Below, one piece after another: positions 1 through 7,698 of a DNA stretch of 64,000 nt. The stretch's first letter is position 1; each line of letters opens with the position of its first letter. The stretch spans positions 1 to 64,000 of the forward strand of contig NZ_JAUMIT010000004.1 in the NCBI RefSeq assembly GCF_030519655.1, read 5' to 3'. A program made the position numbers and the translations under genes. The stretch is from Wenyingzhuangia gilva. GTDB lineage: Bacteria > Bacteroidota > Bacteroidia > Flavobacteriales > Flavobacteriaceae. Under the pieces are notes generated by a model. The model had not been told where the DNA came from and made no database searches. It saw nothing but the letters and a program-made list of their open reading frames with translations.

Positions 1-81
<81 letters not shown>

Positions 82-90
82 TTTTTTAGA

Positions 91-124
91 AACCTCATTC
101 ATTAAATTGAATGAGGTTTTTTTT
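91..124 (+). terminator. Rho-independent terminator of the rRNA operon
   Basis: An 11-bp perfect stem (91-101 with 108-118) with a six-base loop is followed by a run of eight T. It lies about 10 bases after the 5S rRNA end and would end the rRNA operon transcript. Confidence 0.9.
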
Positions 125-289
125 ATATCCTTCTTTTTGGGGAGGTAGTGAAGTTTGGGATTATAGAATTGTAGTGTTATAGATTCTAGTTATGCTTTCA
201 CTGTAATCATTAAAAGCTATTGAATGATTATTTTATCATTAAAAAAACTTCGTAATTAAGTTTTTCGGTCGTTTCATAGTAAATTCATG

Positions 290-319
290 TTGACCTATTT
301 TAAATATTTTTTACTTTTG
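290..319 (+). promoter_or_regulatory. Canonical Bacteroidota promoter with no downstream gene
   Basis: TTG at 290-292 and TACTTTTG at 312-319 are 19 bases apart, a textbook -33/-7 pair for this phylum. Transcription would start near 325 and run straight into the hairpin at 341-374. No plus-strand ORF follows. The rest of the gap between the 5S rRNA and the gene at 393 holds nothing recognisable. Confidence 0.5.
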
Positions 320-340
320 CTTGAAAACTTTTTAGAAACG

Positions 341-374
341 AAAAGCGATTCATTATCAATAATGAATCGCTTTT
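341..374. terminator. Bidirectional hairpin terminator
   Basis: A 15-bp perfect stem (341-355 with 360-374) with a four-base loop has an A-run on its left and a T-run on its right, so it can terminate in both directions. For the minus-strand gene ending at 393 it is the obvious terminator. On the plus strand it closes a possible transcript of about 50 nt from the promoter at 290-319. Confidence 0.8.
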
Positions 375-392
375 TGTTTTATAATTCGTTCA

Positions 393-1772
393 TTATGAAT
401 TATGCTTTAATTTTTTTTCAATTGCTTGAATAATAGTACCAGCAATATCTTTTCCAGTTGCATTTTCTATTCCTTCTAAGCCAGGAGAAGAATTTACTTC
501 TAAAAGCAAAGGGCCTTTGTTAGATCGAATTAAATCGACACCCGCTACAGGTAAGTTTAAAATTTTAGCTGATTTTAAAGCTAATTTTTTCTCTTCTGGA
601 GATATTTTAACAATAGAAGCTGATCCTCCTTGATGAATATTAGCTCTAAATTCTCCTTTTGCAGCTGTTCTTTCAATAGCAGCAACAACTTTACCATCAA
701 CAACAAAACATCTTAGGTCTTTACCATTGGCTTCACGAATAAATTCTTGAACTAAGATGTTTGCATTTAAACTTTTGAAAGCATTGATTACAGATTCAGC
801 AGCTTTGTTGGTTTCTGCCAATACAACTCCTTTTCCTTGAGTACTTTCTAATAATTTAATGATTAGTGGAGCTCCACCTACCATGTGTATTAAATCTTTA
901 GTATCTAAAGGTGATTTTGCGAAACCTGTTGTAGGTATATGAATATCGTTTTTTGAAAACAATTGAGAAGAAAAAAGTTTATCTCTAGAAGAACTAATGG
1001 ATTCTGCTTCATTTAAACAATAAGTACCAAGGGTTTTAAACATTCTTAATAAGGCACAACCATAAAAAGTCATACTGGTCTTGATTCTAGGAATGACTGC
1101 ATCAAAATCGTTGATAACATTACCTCCTCTATAACGTATCTCAGGAGTCGCAGTATCTAGTTTCATATAACATTGTTGAACATTTAAGAAGACCATTTCA
1201 TGTCCTCTTGCACGACCAGCTTCCATTAATCTTTTGTTAGAATAAAGTTCTGGGTTACTTGCCAAAACAGCTATTTTTAATCCTGATTTTGTAAGTACAA
1301 ATGATTTATACATTTGATCAATTTCTTCAGGACTGATTTTTCCTAAAACAAATTCATCTGATGGATTTACAATCATTCTATTTTCCATGGCTTGCCTACC
1401 TAAAAGCATTTTAAATTCCATGTTATCTCTATCAGCAAGTGTAAGTTCTATTTCCCAAGAATCATCACCCATGGTAACATATGATTTAATTACATATCTT
1501 TTTTCAGGTATTCCCGAAGAACTTTTAACGATTCTATTACCAACAACTTTTGCTTCACATTCAATAGAAATACTTCTGTTTTCTGTTAGTGGTTGAATAT
1601 TGAAACGAACCCAATTTTCTCTGTTTTTTTTGTACGGTGTAATATCTGTTGCTTGAATTGAAGAAGTTTTAGCTCCAGAATCTATTCTAGCTTTAATTGC
1701 AGGTATTCCTAAATGATTAAAACGACACCATTCTTGATTTCCTACTACTTTTAATTGATTCATAATCTGCAT
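393..1772 (-). CDS. rimK: RimB-like (retropepsin-fold) domain fused to RimK-family ATP-grasp ligase
   Basis: This 459-aa protein has two domains. Residues ~5-145 resemble the RimB / ATP-dependent zinc protease-like family: D31-S-G-A in [11 protein letters not shown] is the retropepsin-type D-[ST]-G-A motif. Residues ~165-455 are a RimK-type ATP-grasp carboxylate-amine ligase, with [17 protein letters not shown] at the domain start, [17 protein letters not shown] in the nucleotide-binding core and the metal-binding [12 protein letters not shown] near the C-terminus. E. coli RimK adds glutamates to ribosomal protein S6. Here the ligase and the putative protease are one chain, so addition and trimming of the same tag is plausible; the substrate is not shown by sequence. 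Met4 is an alternative start. It is transcribed alone, divergently from the his operon, and ends at the 341-374 hairpin. Confidence 0.85.
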   Translation of the reverse strand: MQIMNQLKVVGNQEWCRFNHLGIPAIKARIDSGAKTSSIQATDITPYKKNRENWVRFNIQPLTENRSISIECEAKVVGNRIVKSSSGIPEKRYVIKSYVTMGDDSWEIELTLADRDNMEFKMLLGRQAMENRMIVNPSDEFVLGKISPEEIDQMYKSFVLTKSGLKIAVLASNPELYSNKRLMEAGRARGHEMVFLNVQQCYMKLDTATPEIRYRGGNVINDFDAVIPRIKTSMTFYGCALLRMFKTLGTYCLNEAESISSSRDKLFSSQLFSKNDIHIPTTGFAKSPLDTKDLIHMVGGAPLIIKLLESTQGKGVVLAETNKAAESVINAFKSLNANILVQEFIREANGKDLRCFVVDGKVVAAIERTAAKGEFRANIHQGGSASIVKISPEEKKLALKSAKILNLPVAGVDLIRSNKGPLLLEVNSSPGLEGIENATGKDIAGTIIQAIEKKLKHNS

Positions 1773-1882
1773 GTTTTGATATAATTAACCATGATTGTTA
1801 GTTAATTATGTTGACTATTTATTTATTTTAAAGATATGGTATTTTCTTTATTTTAAATGCTTTTAAAATCATATTGAATTGT

Positions 1883-1890
1883 TATATTTG
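1883..1890 (+). promoter_or_regulatory. Promoter -7 element of the his operon
   Basis: TATATTTG fits the TAnnTTTG element and lies 19 bases before the leader-peptide ATG, which puts the likely transcription start near 1896. No clear TTTG -33 element is visible at the expected distance, so the promoter may be weak or assisted. Confidence 0.55.
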
Positions 1891-1908
1891 TTGAATAAAA
1901 TTTAGAAC

Positions 1909-1956
1909 ATGAATTCAGTAAAATTACATCATCATCACATCCAGTACTGCGCTTAA
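1909..1956 (+). CDS. hisL: Histidine operon leader peptide (15 aa)
   Basis: The ORF reads MNSVKLHHHHIQYCA. Four consecutive His codons (CAT CAT CAT CAC, 1927-1938) lie mid-peptide, the signature of a ribosome-mediated his attenuator. The stop codon TAA at 1954-1956 falls in the loop of a hairpin: CCA/TGG, ACT/AGT and CGC/GCG pairings span 1941-1965. A ribosome stalled on the His codons would block this hairpin; one that reaches the stop would mask it. The terminator hairpin follows 43 bases later and hisG starts at 2062. It is too short for normal gene callers. Confidence 0.92.
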   Translation: MNSVKLHHHHIQYCA

Positions 1957-1998
1957 GCGAGTTGGAAGGATTATGTTGTAATATAAACATATATTTTC

Positions 1999-2034
1999 AA
2001 ACCCGTTTGAGCTGTCTCGAACGGGTTTTTTATT
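1999..2034 (+). terminator. his attenuator terminator
   Basis: A 13-bp stem with one T-G wobble (AAACCCGTTTGAG, 1999-2011, with 2016-2028), a four-base loop and a T-rich run form a strong intrinsic terminator between leader peptide and hisG. With the His-codon leader and the upstream 1941-1965 hairpin this makes a complete attenuator. I could not assign the antiterminator pairing by eye. Confidence 0.88.
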
Positions 2035-2061
2035 TTAAAAATTGATATAAACTATATACTA

Positions 2062-2919
2062 ATGAGCACGTTAAAAATTGCCATTCAAAAATCAGGAAGA
2101 TTAAATGAAGATTCTTTACAATTATTAAAAGAGTGTGGAATTTCTATCGATCATCGTAACGCACAGTTAAAAGCTACAGCGAGAAATTTTCCTTTAGAAG
2201 TTTTTTATTTAAGAAATGGAGATATTCCTCAATATTTAGAAGATGGAGTGGTAGATATTGCAATTTTAGGAGAGAACACTTTAATTGAAAAAGGTGAAAA
2301 TTTACCTATTGTTGAACGTTTAGGGTTTTCTAAGTGCAAAGTTTCTTTAGCGGTGCCAAAAGGAGTAGATTATAAAGATATTTCTTATTTTGAAGGTAAG
2401 CGTATAGCTACAAGCTATACAAATACACTAGAGAAATACTTAAAGGAGAAAAAGATCAATGCAACTTTTCATAAAATTGCAGGATCTGTAGAAATTGCAC
2501 CAAATATTGGTTTGGCTGATGGTATTTGTGATATTGTAAGTTCTGGAGGAACTTTGTTTGCAAACGGTTTAAAAGAAGCTGAAGTGATGTTTTGGTCTGA
2601 AGCAGTATTGACAAAATCTCCAGTTTTATCGGCTGAAAAACAAGTTTTGTTAGATAAGCTGCAGTTTAGAATTCAAGCAATTTTAAAAGGACGTGCTTTT
2701 AGATATGTATTATTAAATGCACCAAATAATAAGGTTGAGGATATTATAAAAGTAATTCCTGGAATGAAGTCTCCTACAGTTTTACCATTGGCAGAAGAAG
2801 GATGGAGTTCTGTACATACCGTAATTCCTAAAGATAAATTTTGGGAAATTTTGGATGAGTTAAAAGCTTTAGGTGCAGAGGGTATTTTAACTACGGAGAT
2901 AGAGAAAATGGTATTATAA
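2062..2919 (+). CDS. hisG: ATP phosphoribosyltransferase, long form (HisG)
   Basis: Catalyses the first and committed step of histidine synthesis, joining ATP and PRPP to give phosphoribosyl-ATP. At 285 aa it is the long homohexameric form. The N-terminus (LKIAIQKSGRLNEDSL) and the PRPP-binding loop (DGICDIVSSGGTLFANGL) belong to the periplasmic-binding-like catalytic domain. The last ~75 residues (PTVLPLAEEGWSSVHTVIP and onward) are the ACT-like HisG_C domain that senses histidine, so the short-form partner HisZ is not needed. First structural gene of the operon, 28 bases after the attenuator, and so under attenuation plus likely feedback control. Confidence 0.97.
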   Translation: MSTLKIAIQKSGRLNEDSLQLLKECGISIDHRNAQLKATARNFPLEVFYLRNGDIPQYLEDGVVDIAILGENTLIEKGENLPIVERLGFSKCKVSLAVPKGVDYKDISYFEGKRIATSYTNTLEKYLKEKKINATFHKIAGSVEIAPNIGLADGICDIVSSGGTLFANGLKEAEVMFWSEAVLTKSPVLSAEKQVLLDKLQFRIQAILKGRAFRYVLLNAPNNKVEDIIKVIPGMKSPTVLPLAEEGWSSVHTVIPKDKFWEILDELKALGAEGILTTEIEKMVL

Positions 2920-3011
2920 TTAAGTATCAGGTAACAAGTAGCAGGTATATAGATGAAGATTATTTAAAAATACCAGGTACCAAATACCAGATACCAGATA
3001 CTAATAAAAGA
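2920..3011 (+). repeat. hisG-hisD spacer: imperfect inverted repeat
   Basis: The left arm (about 2923-2947, beginning AGTATCAGGTA) matches the reverse complement of the right arm (about 2971-3002, ending CCAGATACT) over AGTATC-GGTA-GTA-GGTA blocks. The right arm is itself a direct repeat of ATACCAG units. The arms start within 4 bases of the hisG stop and end about 9 bases before the hisD ATG. No ORF or promoter was seen. Confidence 0.6.
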
Positions 3012-4298
3012 ATGAAAACATATAATAATCCAGCAAAAAGTACATGGGCAGCAATTACTCAACGTCCGGCTAAAGAAGCTAATACTTTAGGAGCTACTGT
3101 AAAAGCTGTGTTTGATGATATAAAGGAGAAAGGAGATGAAGCTTTAAAAAGCTACACTCAAAAATTTGATGGTGTTATTTTGTCAGATTTAAAAGTTTCT
3201 CAGCAAGAAATAGATAATGCAATTCCTTTAGTTTCTCAAGAATTAAAAGACGCTATTGTATTGGCTAAAAATAATGTAGAAAAGTTTCATGCTTCTCAAA
3301 AAATTGAGAAAAAAGTAATTTCTACAGTTAATGGTGTAGATTGTTGGCAAGAAATGAAACCTATAGAAAAAGTAGGTTTATATATACCAGGAGGATCAGC
3401 TCCTTTGTTTTCAACAATTTTAATGTTAGGAGTTCCTGCAAAAATTGCTGGAGCTACTAAAATCGTTTTGTGTACACCACCATCAAAAGATGGAAGGATT
3501 AATCCGGCAATTTTATTTGCAGCTCAGTTAGTAGGGGTTACAGAAATTTATAAGTTGGGTGGAATTCAAGCCATTGCAGCGATGACTTACGGGACGGAAT
3601 CTGTGCCAAGTGTGTATAAAATTTTTGGACCTGGTAATCAGTTTGTCACGGCAGCTAAACAATATGCATTAACTCAAGGTTTGGCTATTGATATGCCCGC
3701 AGGTCCTAGCGAAGTAATGGTTGTTGCCGATAAAGATGCCGATGCTAGTTTTGTGGTAGCAGATTTATTATCGCAAGCGGAACATGGTGCGGATAGTCAG
3801 GTAATTTTAGTTACTGCTTCTCAACAATTAATTGATGAAGTTCAAGTTGAATTAGACAAACAATTAGCTGAATTACCAAGACAAGAAGTTGCAAGGTTGG
3901 CTATAGAAAATTCTAGTGCGATTTTAATTGATAGTATCGATGCTCAAAATGAGTTGATTAATGAATATGCACCTGAACATTTAATTTTAAATGTACTGAA
4001 TGAAGATGTGTATTTAGATAAAATTGTAAATGCAGGCTCTGTTTTTATAGGCCCTTTAACACCTGAAAGTGCTGGGGATTATGCATCAGGAACCAACCAT
4101 ACATTACCAACCAATGGTTATGCAAGAATGTATAGTGGGGTAAATTTAGATGCGTTTACTAAGAAAATCACTTATCAAAAAATAACAGCAGAAGGGATTC
4201 AAAATATTGGACCAGCTATTGAATTGATGGCAGCAGCGGAAGGGTTAGATGCCCATAAAAATGCAGTGACATTAAGATTAAAGAGTTTAAAAAAATAG
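3012..4298 (+). CDS. hisD: Histidinol dehydrogenase (HisD)
   Basis: Carries out the last two steps of histidine synthesis, the NAD-dependent four-electron oxidation of L-histidinol to L-histidine, with a zinc ion. The 428-aa length is normal. Recognisable motifs are IPGGSAPLFSTILMLGVPA, FGPGNQFVTAAKQYA, MPAGPSEVMVVAD, the zinc/substrate region LLSQAEHGADSQV, the catalytic EYAPEHL pair and the NHTLPTNGYAR segment. It is second in the operon, as in many bacteria, with a 92-base hairpin-forming spacer before it. Confidence 0.98.
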   Translation: MKTYNNPAKSTWAAITQRPAKEANTLGATVKAVFDDIKEKGDEALKSYTQKFDGVILSDLKVSQQEIDNAIPLVSQELKDAIVLAKNNVEKFHASQKIEKKVISTVNGVDCWQEMKPIEKVGLYIPGGSAPLFSTILMLGVPAKIAGATKIVLCTPPSKDGRINPAILFAAQLVGVTEIYKLGGIQAIAAMTYGTESVPSVYKIFGPGNQFVTAAKQYALTQGLAIDMPAGPSEVMVVADKDADASFVVADLLSQAEHGADSQVILVTASQQLIDEVQVELDKQLAELPRQEVARLAIENSSAILIDSIDAQNELINEYAPEHLILNVLNEDVYLDKIVNAGSVFIGPLTPESAGDYASGTNHTLPTNGYARMYSGVNLDAFTKKITYQKITAEGIQNIGPAIELMAAAEGLDAHKNAVTLRLKSLKK

Positions 4299-4361
4299 TT
4301 TATGGTTGATGGTTTTTAGTTATTAGTACTAACAACCAACAACTAACAACCAACAACTAAG
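4299..4361 (+). repeat. hisD-hisC spacer: inverted repeat, AACAACC family
   Basis: The spacer folds around the perfect 10-base palindrome TTAGTACTAA (4323-4332). The left arm GGTTGATGGTTTTTAGTT mirrors the right arm, built of AACAACCAACAACT units. The right arm carries one extra unit. It begins at the hisD stop and ends 2 bases before the hisC ATG. The same word family recurs in the hisB-hisH and hisA-hisF spacers. Confidence 0.7.
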
Positions 4362-5405
4362 ATGAAATTTAATTTAAAAAATATAATCAGAGAAAATGTA
4401 GCTAATATGAAGGCTTACTCTTCGGCAAGAGACGAGTTTCAGGGAGCTACGGATGATATGGTGTTTTTGGATGCGAATGAAAATCCATTTGAAAATGGCG
4501 TGAATCGTTATCCTGATCCGATGCAGAAAACTGTAAAGTCAGAATTGGCAAAAATTAAAGGTGTTGCTCAAGAAAATATTTTACTAGGAAATGGTTCTGA
4601 TGAAGTGATTGATTTGATTTTACGTGCTTTTTGTGAGCCAAAACAAGACAATATCATCACTTTGCCACCTTCTTACGGAATGTATGATGTGTCGGCAAAT
4701 TTGAATAACATCACCATTAAAGAAGTTCCTTTAAAAGAAAATTTTCAGCCTAATGTTGCTAAAATATTAGAAACAGTTGATGTTAACACAAAAGTAATTT
4801 TCTTGTGTTCTCCTAACAATCCATCAGGAAATTTGTTTGATTATGCCAATGTAAAAGCCATTGTAGAAGGTTTTAATGGTTTGGTTGTTATTGATGAAGC
4901 GTACATTGATTTTGCTTCTGAGCCAAGTTGGATTACACGTTTGGCTAAACATCCAAATTTAATTGTAAGTCAGACTTTATCAAAAGCGTTTGGAATGGCA
5001 GGAATCCGTCTTGGGGTTTGTTATGCGTCTGCAGAAATTATTGCAGTTTTAAACAAAATTAAACCTCCTTATAACATCAACGAATTAACACAACAAAAAG
5101 CTTTAGAGCGTTTATTGGCTTATGAAGATGTACAAGAGGAAATTGAAGCTGTTTTAGTGGAGCGAGACAATTTAGAAATTGCTTTAAAAGAGGTTTCTTT
5201 TGTAGAAAAAATTTATCCTAGTGATGCTAATTTCTTATTGGTTAAGGTAGATGATGCAACAAAACGCTACCATCAATTAATAGAAAAAGGAATTGTGGTA
5301 CGTAACAGGACCACTCAAACATTATGTGAAAACACCTTACGTTTTACAGTGGGAACCATTAAAGAAAATGTTTCTTTGATGAAGGCATTAAAGGAGATTG
5401 AGTAA
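4362..5405 (+). CDS. hisC: Histidinol-phosphate aminotransferase (HisC)
   Basis: PLP-dependent class I/II aminotransferase converting imidazole-acetol phosphate and glutamate to histidinol phosphate. The 347-aa sequence shows the expected FLDANENPF start of the substrate pocket, GNGSDEVIDLI, the SPNNPSGN motif, VIDEAYIDF with the PLP-ring aspartate, and K208 in SQTLSKAFGMAGIRLG as the Schiff-base lysine. Its place between hisD and hisB separates it from general aromatic aminotransferases of the same fold. Confidence 0.97.
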   Translation: MKFNLKNIIRENVANMKAYSSARDEFQGATDDMVFLDANENPFENGVNRYPDPMQKTVKSELAKIKGVAQENILLGNGSDEVIDLILRAFCEPKQDNIITLPPSYGMYDVSANLNNITIKEVPLKENFQPNVAKILETVDVNTKVIFLCSPNNPSGNLFDYANVKAIVEGFNGLVVIDEAYIDFASEPSWITRLAKHPNLIVSQTLSKAFGMAGIRLGVCYASAEIIAVLNKIKPPYNINELTQQKALERLLAYEDVQEEIEAVLVERDNLEIALKEVSFVEKIYPSDANFLLVKVDDATKRYHQLIEKGIVVRNRTTQTLCENTLRFTVGTIKENVSLMKALKEIE

Positions 5406-5473
5406 AATAGAAGTTAAGAAATCAGAAGTTAAAAAGTCTAGATACTTTCTACCTGATACTAGATACTAAACAC
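5406..5473 (+). repeat. hisC-hisB spacer: mixed repeat words
   Basis: The left half holds two copies of AGAAGTTAA. The right half holds AGATACT/GATACTAGATACTAA words like the right arm of the hisG-hisD spacer. Unlike the other his spacers, left and right halves are not good reverse complements, so it looks like a hybrid or decayed copy. A short local palindrome (AGTCTAGATAC) is present. Confidence 0.5.
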
Positions 5474-6613
5474 ATGAAAAAAGTTTTATTTATAGACAGA
5501 GACGGTACCCTATGTATTGAACCGCCTGTAGATTATCAATTAGATAGTTTAGAAAAGTTAGAGTTTTACCCAAAGGTTTTCCGATACATGGCAAGAATTG
5601 CTGAGGAATTGGATTATGAATTGGTGATGGTAACCAATCAAGATGGATTAGGAACAGATTCTTTTCCAGAAGATACATTTTGGCCTGCTCAAAATAAAGT
5701 GATTCAAGCTTTTAAAAACGAAGGAGTAGAGTTTGCTGCAGTGCATATTGATAAAACTTTTCCTCATGAAAATGCGGAAACCCGTAAGCCAAGAACAGGT
5801 TTGTTAACTCAGTATTTTGACAAAGAAAAATACGATTTAGAAAATTCTTTTGTGTTAGGTGATAGAATTACCGATATGGAATTGGCTAAAAATTTAGGAG
5901 CCAAAGGAATTTTTTTATCAGAAAATTCAGAATTGGGAGCAGATGAAATAGAAGCGGATAAAAAAGCAATTCATAATTGTATAGCCTTAACTTCTACAGA
6001 TTGGAAAGAAATCTATGAATTTTTAAAACTGGAAGATAGAGTTTCTGAAATCACTAGAAATACCAACGAAACTAAAATTTACATCAAACTAAATTTAGAC
6101 GGTTCAGGTAAAAATGATATTGATACAGGTGTAAAATTCTTTGATCACATGTTAGATCAAATTGGTCGTCATGGTGCTATGGATTTAACCGTAAAAGTTG
6201 ATGGAGATTTAGAGGTTGATGAACACCACACCATAGAAGATACTATGATTGCTTTGGGAGAATTATTCAACAAAGCACTAGGAAATAAATTAGGAATTGA
6301 ACGTTATGGTTTCTGTTTGCCAATGGATGATTGTTTGGCACAAGCAGCTGTTGATTTTGGTGGAAGACCTTGGTTGGTTTGGGAAGCAGACTTTAAACGT
6401 GAAATGATTGGAGATATGCCAACTGAAATGTTTTTACATTTGTTTAAATCGTTTACAGATGGAGCAAAATGTAATTTAAACATCAAAGCAGAAGGAACTA
6501 ATGAGCATCATAAAATAGAAGGAATTTTTAAAGCCTTTGCTAAAGCAATGAAAATGGCTGTAAAACGTGATGCTAATAAAATGTTTTTACCAAGTACAAA
6601 AGGGGTACTTTAG
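5474..6613 (+). CDS. hisB: Bifunctional histidinol-phosphatase / imidazoleglycerol-phosphate dehydratase (HisB)
   Basis: One 379-aa chain does two steps. Residues 1-~165 form a HAD-type histidinol-phosphate phosphatase with D8-x-D10 (FIDRDGT), the VTNQDG motif II region and [10 protein letters not shown] as motif III. Residues ~185-379 form imidazoleglycerol-phosphate dehydratase, with metal-binding [22 protein letters not shown] and [13 protein letters not shown]. The fused form is known from enterobacteria and Bacteroidota. The segment that holds a Cys3-His zinc site in E. coli HisB reads [17 protein letters not shown] here and contains no cysteine, so the structural zinc is probably absent. 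Confidence 0.97.
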   Translation: MKKVLFIDRDGTLCIEPPVDYQLDSLEKLEFYPKVFRYMARIAEELDYELVMVTNQDGLGTDSFPEDTFWPAQNKVIQAFKNEGVEFAAVHIDKTFPHENAETRKPRTGLLTQYFDKEKYDLENSFVLGDRITDMELAKNLGAKGIFLSENSELGADEIEADKKAIHNCIALTSTDWKEIYEFLKLEDRVSEITRNTNETKIYIKLNLDGSGKNDIDTGVKFFDHMLDQIGRHGAMDLTVKVDGDLEVDEHHTIEDTMIALGELFNKALGNKLGIERYGFCLPMDDCLAQAAVDFGGRPWLVWEADFKREMIGDMPTEMFLHLFKSFTDGAKCNLNIKAEGTNEHHKIEGIFKAFAKAMKMAVKRDANKMFLPSTKGVL

Positions 6614-6686
6614 TTTTTAGTTGATGGTTTTTGGTAGATAGTGAATACCGATAACCAAAAACTAACAACCAACAACCAATTAAAAA
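6614..6686 (+). repeat. hisB-hisH spacer: inverted repeat, AACAACC family
   Basis: The left arm TTTTTAGTTGATGGTTTTTG directly follows the hisB stop. The right arm ACTAACAACCAACAACC ends shortly before the hisH ATG. The reverse complement of the right arm matches the left in TTTTTA-TTG-GGTT-TTTTTGGT blocks, giving an imperfect hairpin that fills the spacer. Left-arm words match the hisD-hisC and hisA-hisF spacers. Confidence 0.65.
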
Positions 6687-7268
6687 ATGAAAATAGTAAT
6701 TATAAATTACGGAGCTGGAAATATACAATCTATCCGATTTGCTATAGAGCGATTGGGATACGAGGCTATTTTAAGCAACGATGTTGAAGAAATAAAAAAT
6801 GCAGATAAAGTAATTTTTCCAGGAGTGGGAGAAGCTAGTTCTGCTATGAAGATGTTAAAAGCTACTGGATTAGATACTATTATTCCAACCTTAACACAAC
6901 CTGTTTTGGGAATTTGTTTGGGAATGCAGTTGATGTGTAACTATTCTGAAGAAGGAGATACTACAGGTTTAGGTATTTTTAATGTAGATGTAAAGCGTTT
7001 TGAAAACATTGTAAAAGTTCCTCAAATAGGATGGAATCAAATTAAAGGATTGGGATCTAAGATTTTTAACGATGTAAAAGAAGGAGCTTATATGTATTTG
7101 GTGCACAGTTATTATGCTCCATTAACAAAAGAAACGATTGCTACTACTGAATACGGAGTGCAATATTCTACAGCTTTGCAAAAAGCTAATTTTTACGGAG
7201 TGCAATTTCACCCAGAAAAAAGTAGTACTGACGGAGCAAATATTTTAGAGAATTTCCTCAATCTTTAG
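6687..7268 (+). CDS. hisH: Imidazole glycerol phosphate synthase, glutaminase subunit (HisH)
   Basis: Class I glutamine amidotransferase that feeds ammonia to HisF through the HisF barrel. The 193-aa protein has the nucleophile cysteine in GICLGMQLMC, the oxyanion-side VIFPGVGEASSAM, the LVHSYY strand and the catalytic His-Glu pair in YGVQFHPEKSS. HisF, its partner, lies two genes on, separated by the S23 gene and hisA, so the two subunits are not translationally coupled here. Confidence 0.97.
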   Translation: MKIVIINYGAGNIQSIRFAIERLGYEAILSNDVEEIKNADKVIFPGVGEASSAMKMLKATGLDTIIPTLTQPVLGICLGMQLMCNYSEEGDTTGLGIFNVDVKRFENIVKVPQIGWNQIKGLGSKIFNDVKEGAYMYLVHSYYAPLTKETIATTEYGVQYSTALQKANFYGVQFHPEKSSTDGANILENFLNL

Positions 7269-7275
7269 ATTGAGA

Positions 7276-7690
7276 GTACAGAGTAGTTAGTACAAAGTAA
7301 TGAGTCTATGAATAAGTATCAGGATTTAAAAATATGGGAAAAGTCAATGGAATTGGTTGAGAAAACCTATTTACTAATGAAACTATTACCTGATGAAGAA
7401 AAATTTGGACTGATTAGTCAAATTAAAAGATGTAGTGTTTCTATTCCTTCAAATATTGCCGAAGGAGCCGGAAGAAATTCAAATAATGAGTTTAAACATT
7501 TTTTAAGTATCACGAATGGTTCTACCACAGAATTAGAAACACAAATATTATTAACAGTTAGATTAGATCTAGTTGATAAAAATGAAATTCAAGAAATATT
7601 AAATTTATGTACTGAAATAAAGAAGATGAATTATGCTCTTCAAAAAAGTTTAAGTTAAAAACTTACTACTTTGTACTCAGTACTTAATAC
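7276..7690 (+). mobile_element. Candidate S23 (IVS-like) element: ORF enclosed by terminal inverted repeats
   Basis: Bases 7276-7305 and the reverse complement of 7661-7690 agree at 23 of 30 positions, with an 11-bp perfect core (AGTACAAAGTA, 7289-7299, with 7667-7677); two of the seven mismatches would be G-U pairs in RNA. The ORF between them starts 2 nt after the left arm and stops 2 nt before the right arm, so the whole gene forms the loop of one hairpin. This is the layout of S23-encoding intervening sequences in 23S rRNA, here in an mRNA spacer. No target-site duplication is obvious. Element status is inference. Confidence 0.5.
7308..7658 (+). CDS. Four-helix-bundle protein, S23 / 23S rRNA intervening-sequence family
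   Basis: The 116-aa protein matches the S23 family throughout: the YQDLKIWEKSMEL opening helix, the LISQIKRCSVSIPSNIAEG core, GRNSNNEFKHFLSI and GSTTELETQI. The family was first known from intervening sequences inside 23S rRNA genes (Leptospira, Coxiella) and is related to the Avd accessory protein of diversity-generating retroelements, which binds RNA and a reverse transcriptase. It has no known role in histidine synthesis. It sits in the operon's sense orientation between hisH and hisA, enclosed by inverted repeats at both ends. No rRNA gene or reverse transcriptase lies beside it. It is intact, so probably maintained. Confidence 0.93.
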   Translation: MNKYQDLKIWEKSMELVEKTYLLMKLLPDEEKFGLISQIKRCSVSIPSNIAEGAGRNSNNEFKHFLSITNGSTTELETQILLTVRLDLVDKNEIQEILNLCTEIKKMNYALQKSLS

Positions 7691-7698
7691 TATTATAA

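Noticed and set aside
1387-1596. Plus-strand 69-aa frame inside the RimK-like gene
   Set aside because: It is an antisense shadow of the well-supported minus-strand gene, with no family motif and no promoter.
1781-1809. ATAATTAAC...GTTAATTAT inverted repeat upstream of the RimK-like gene as an operator
   Set aside because: The 9-bp arms are wholly AT-rich and likely by chance in this composition; no regulator gene is adjacent.
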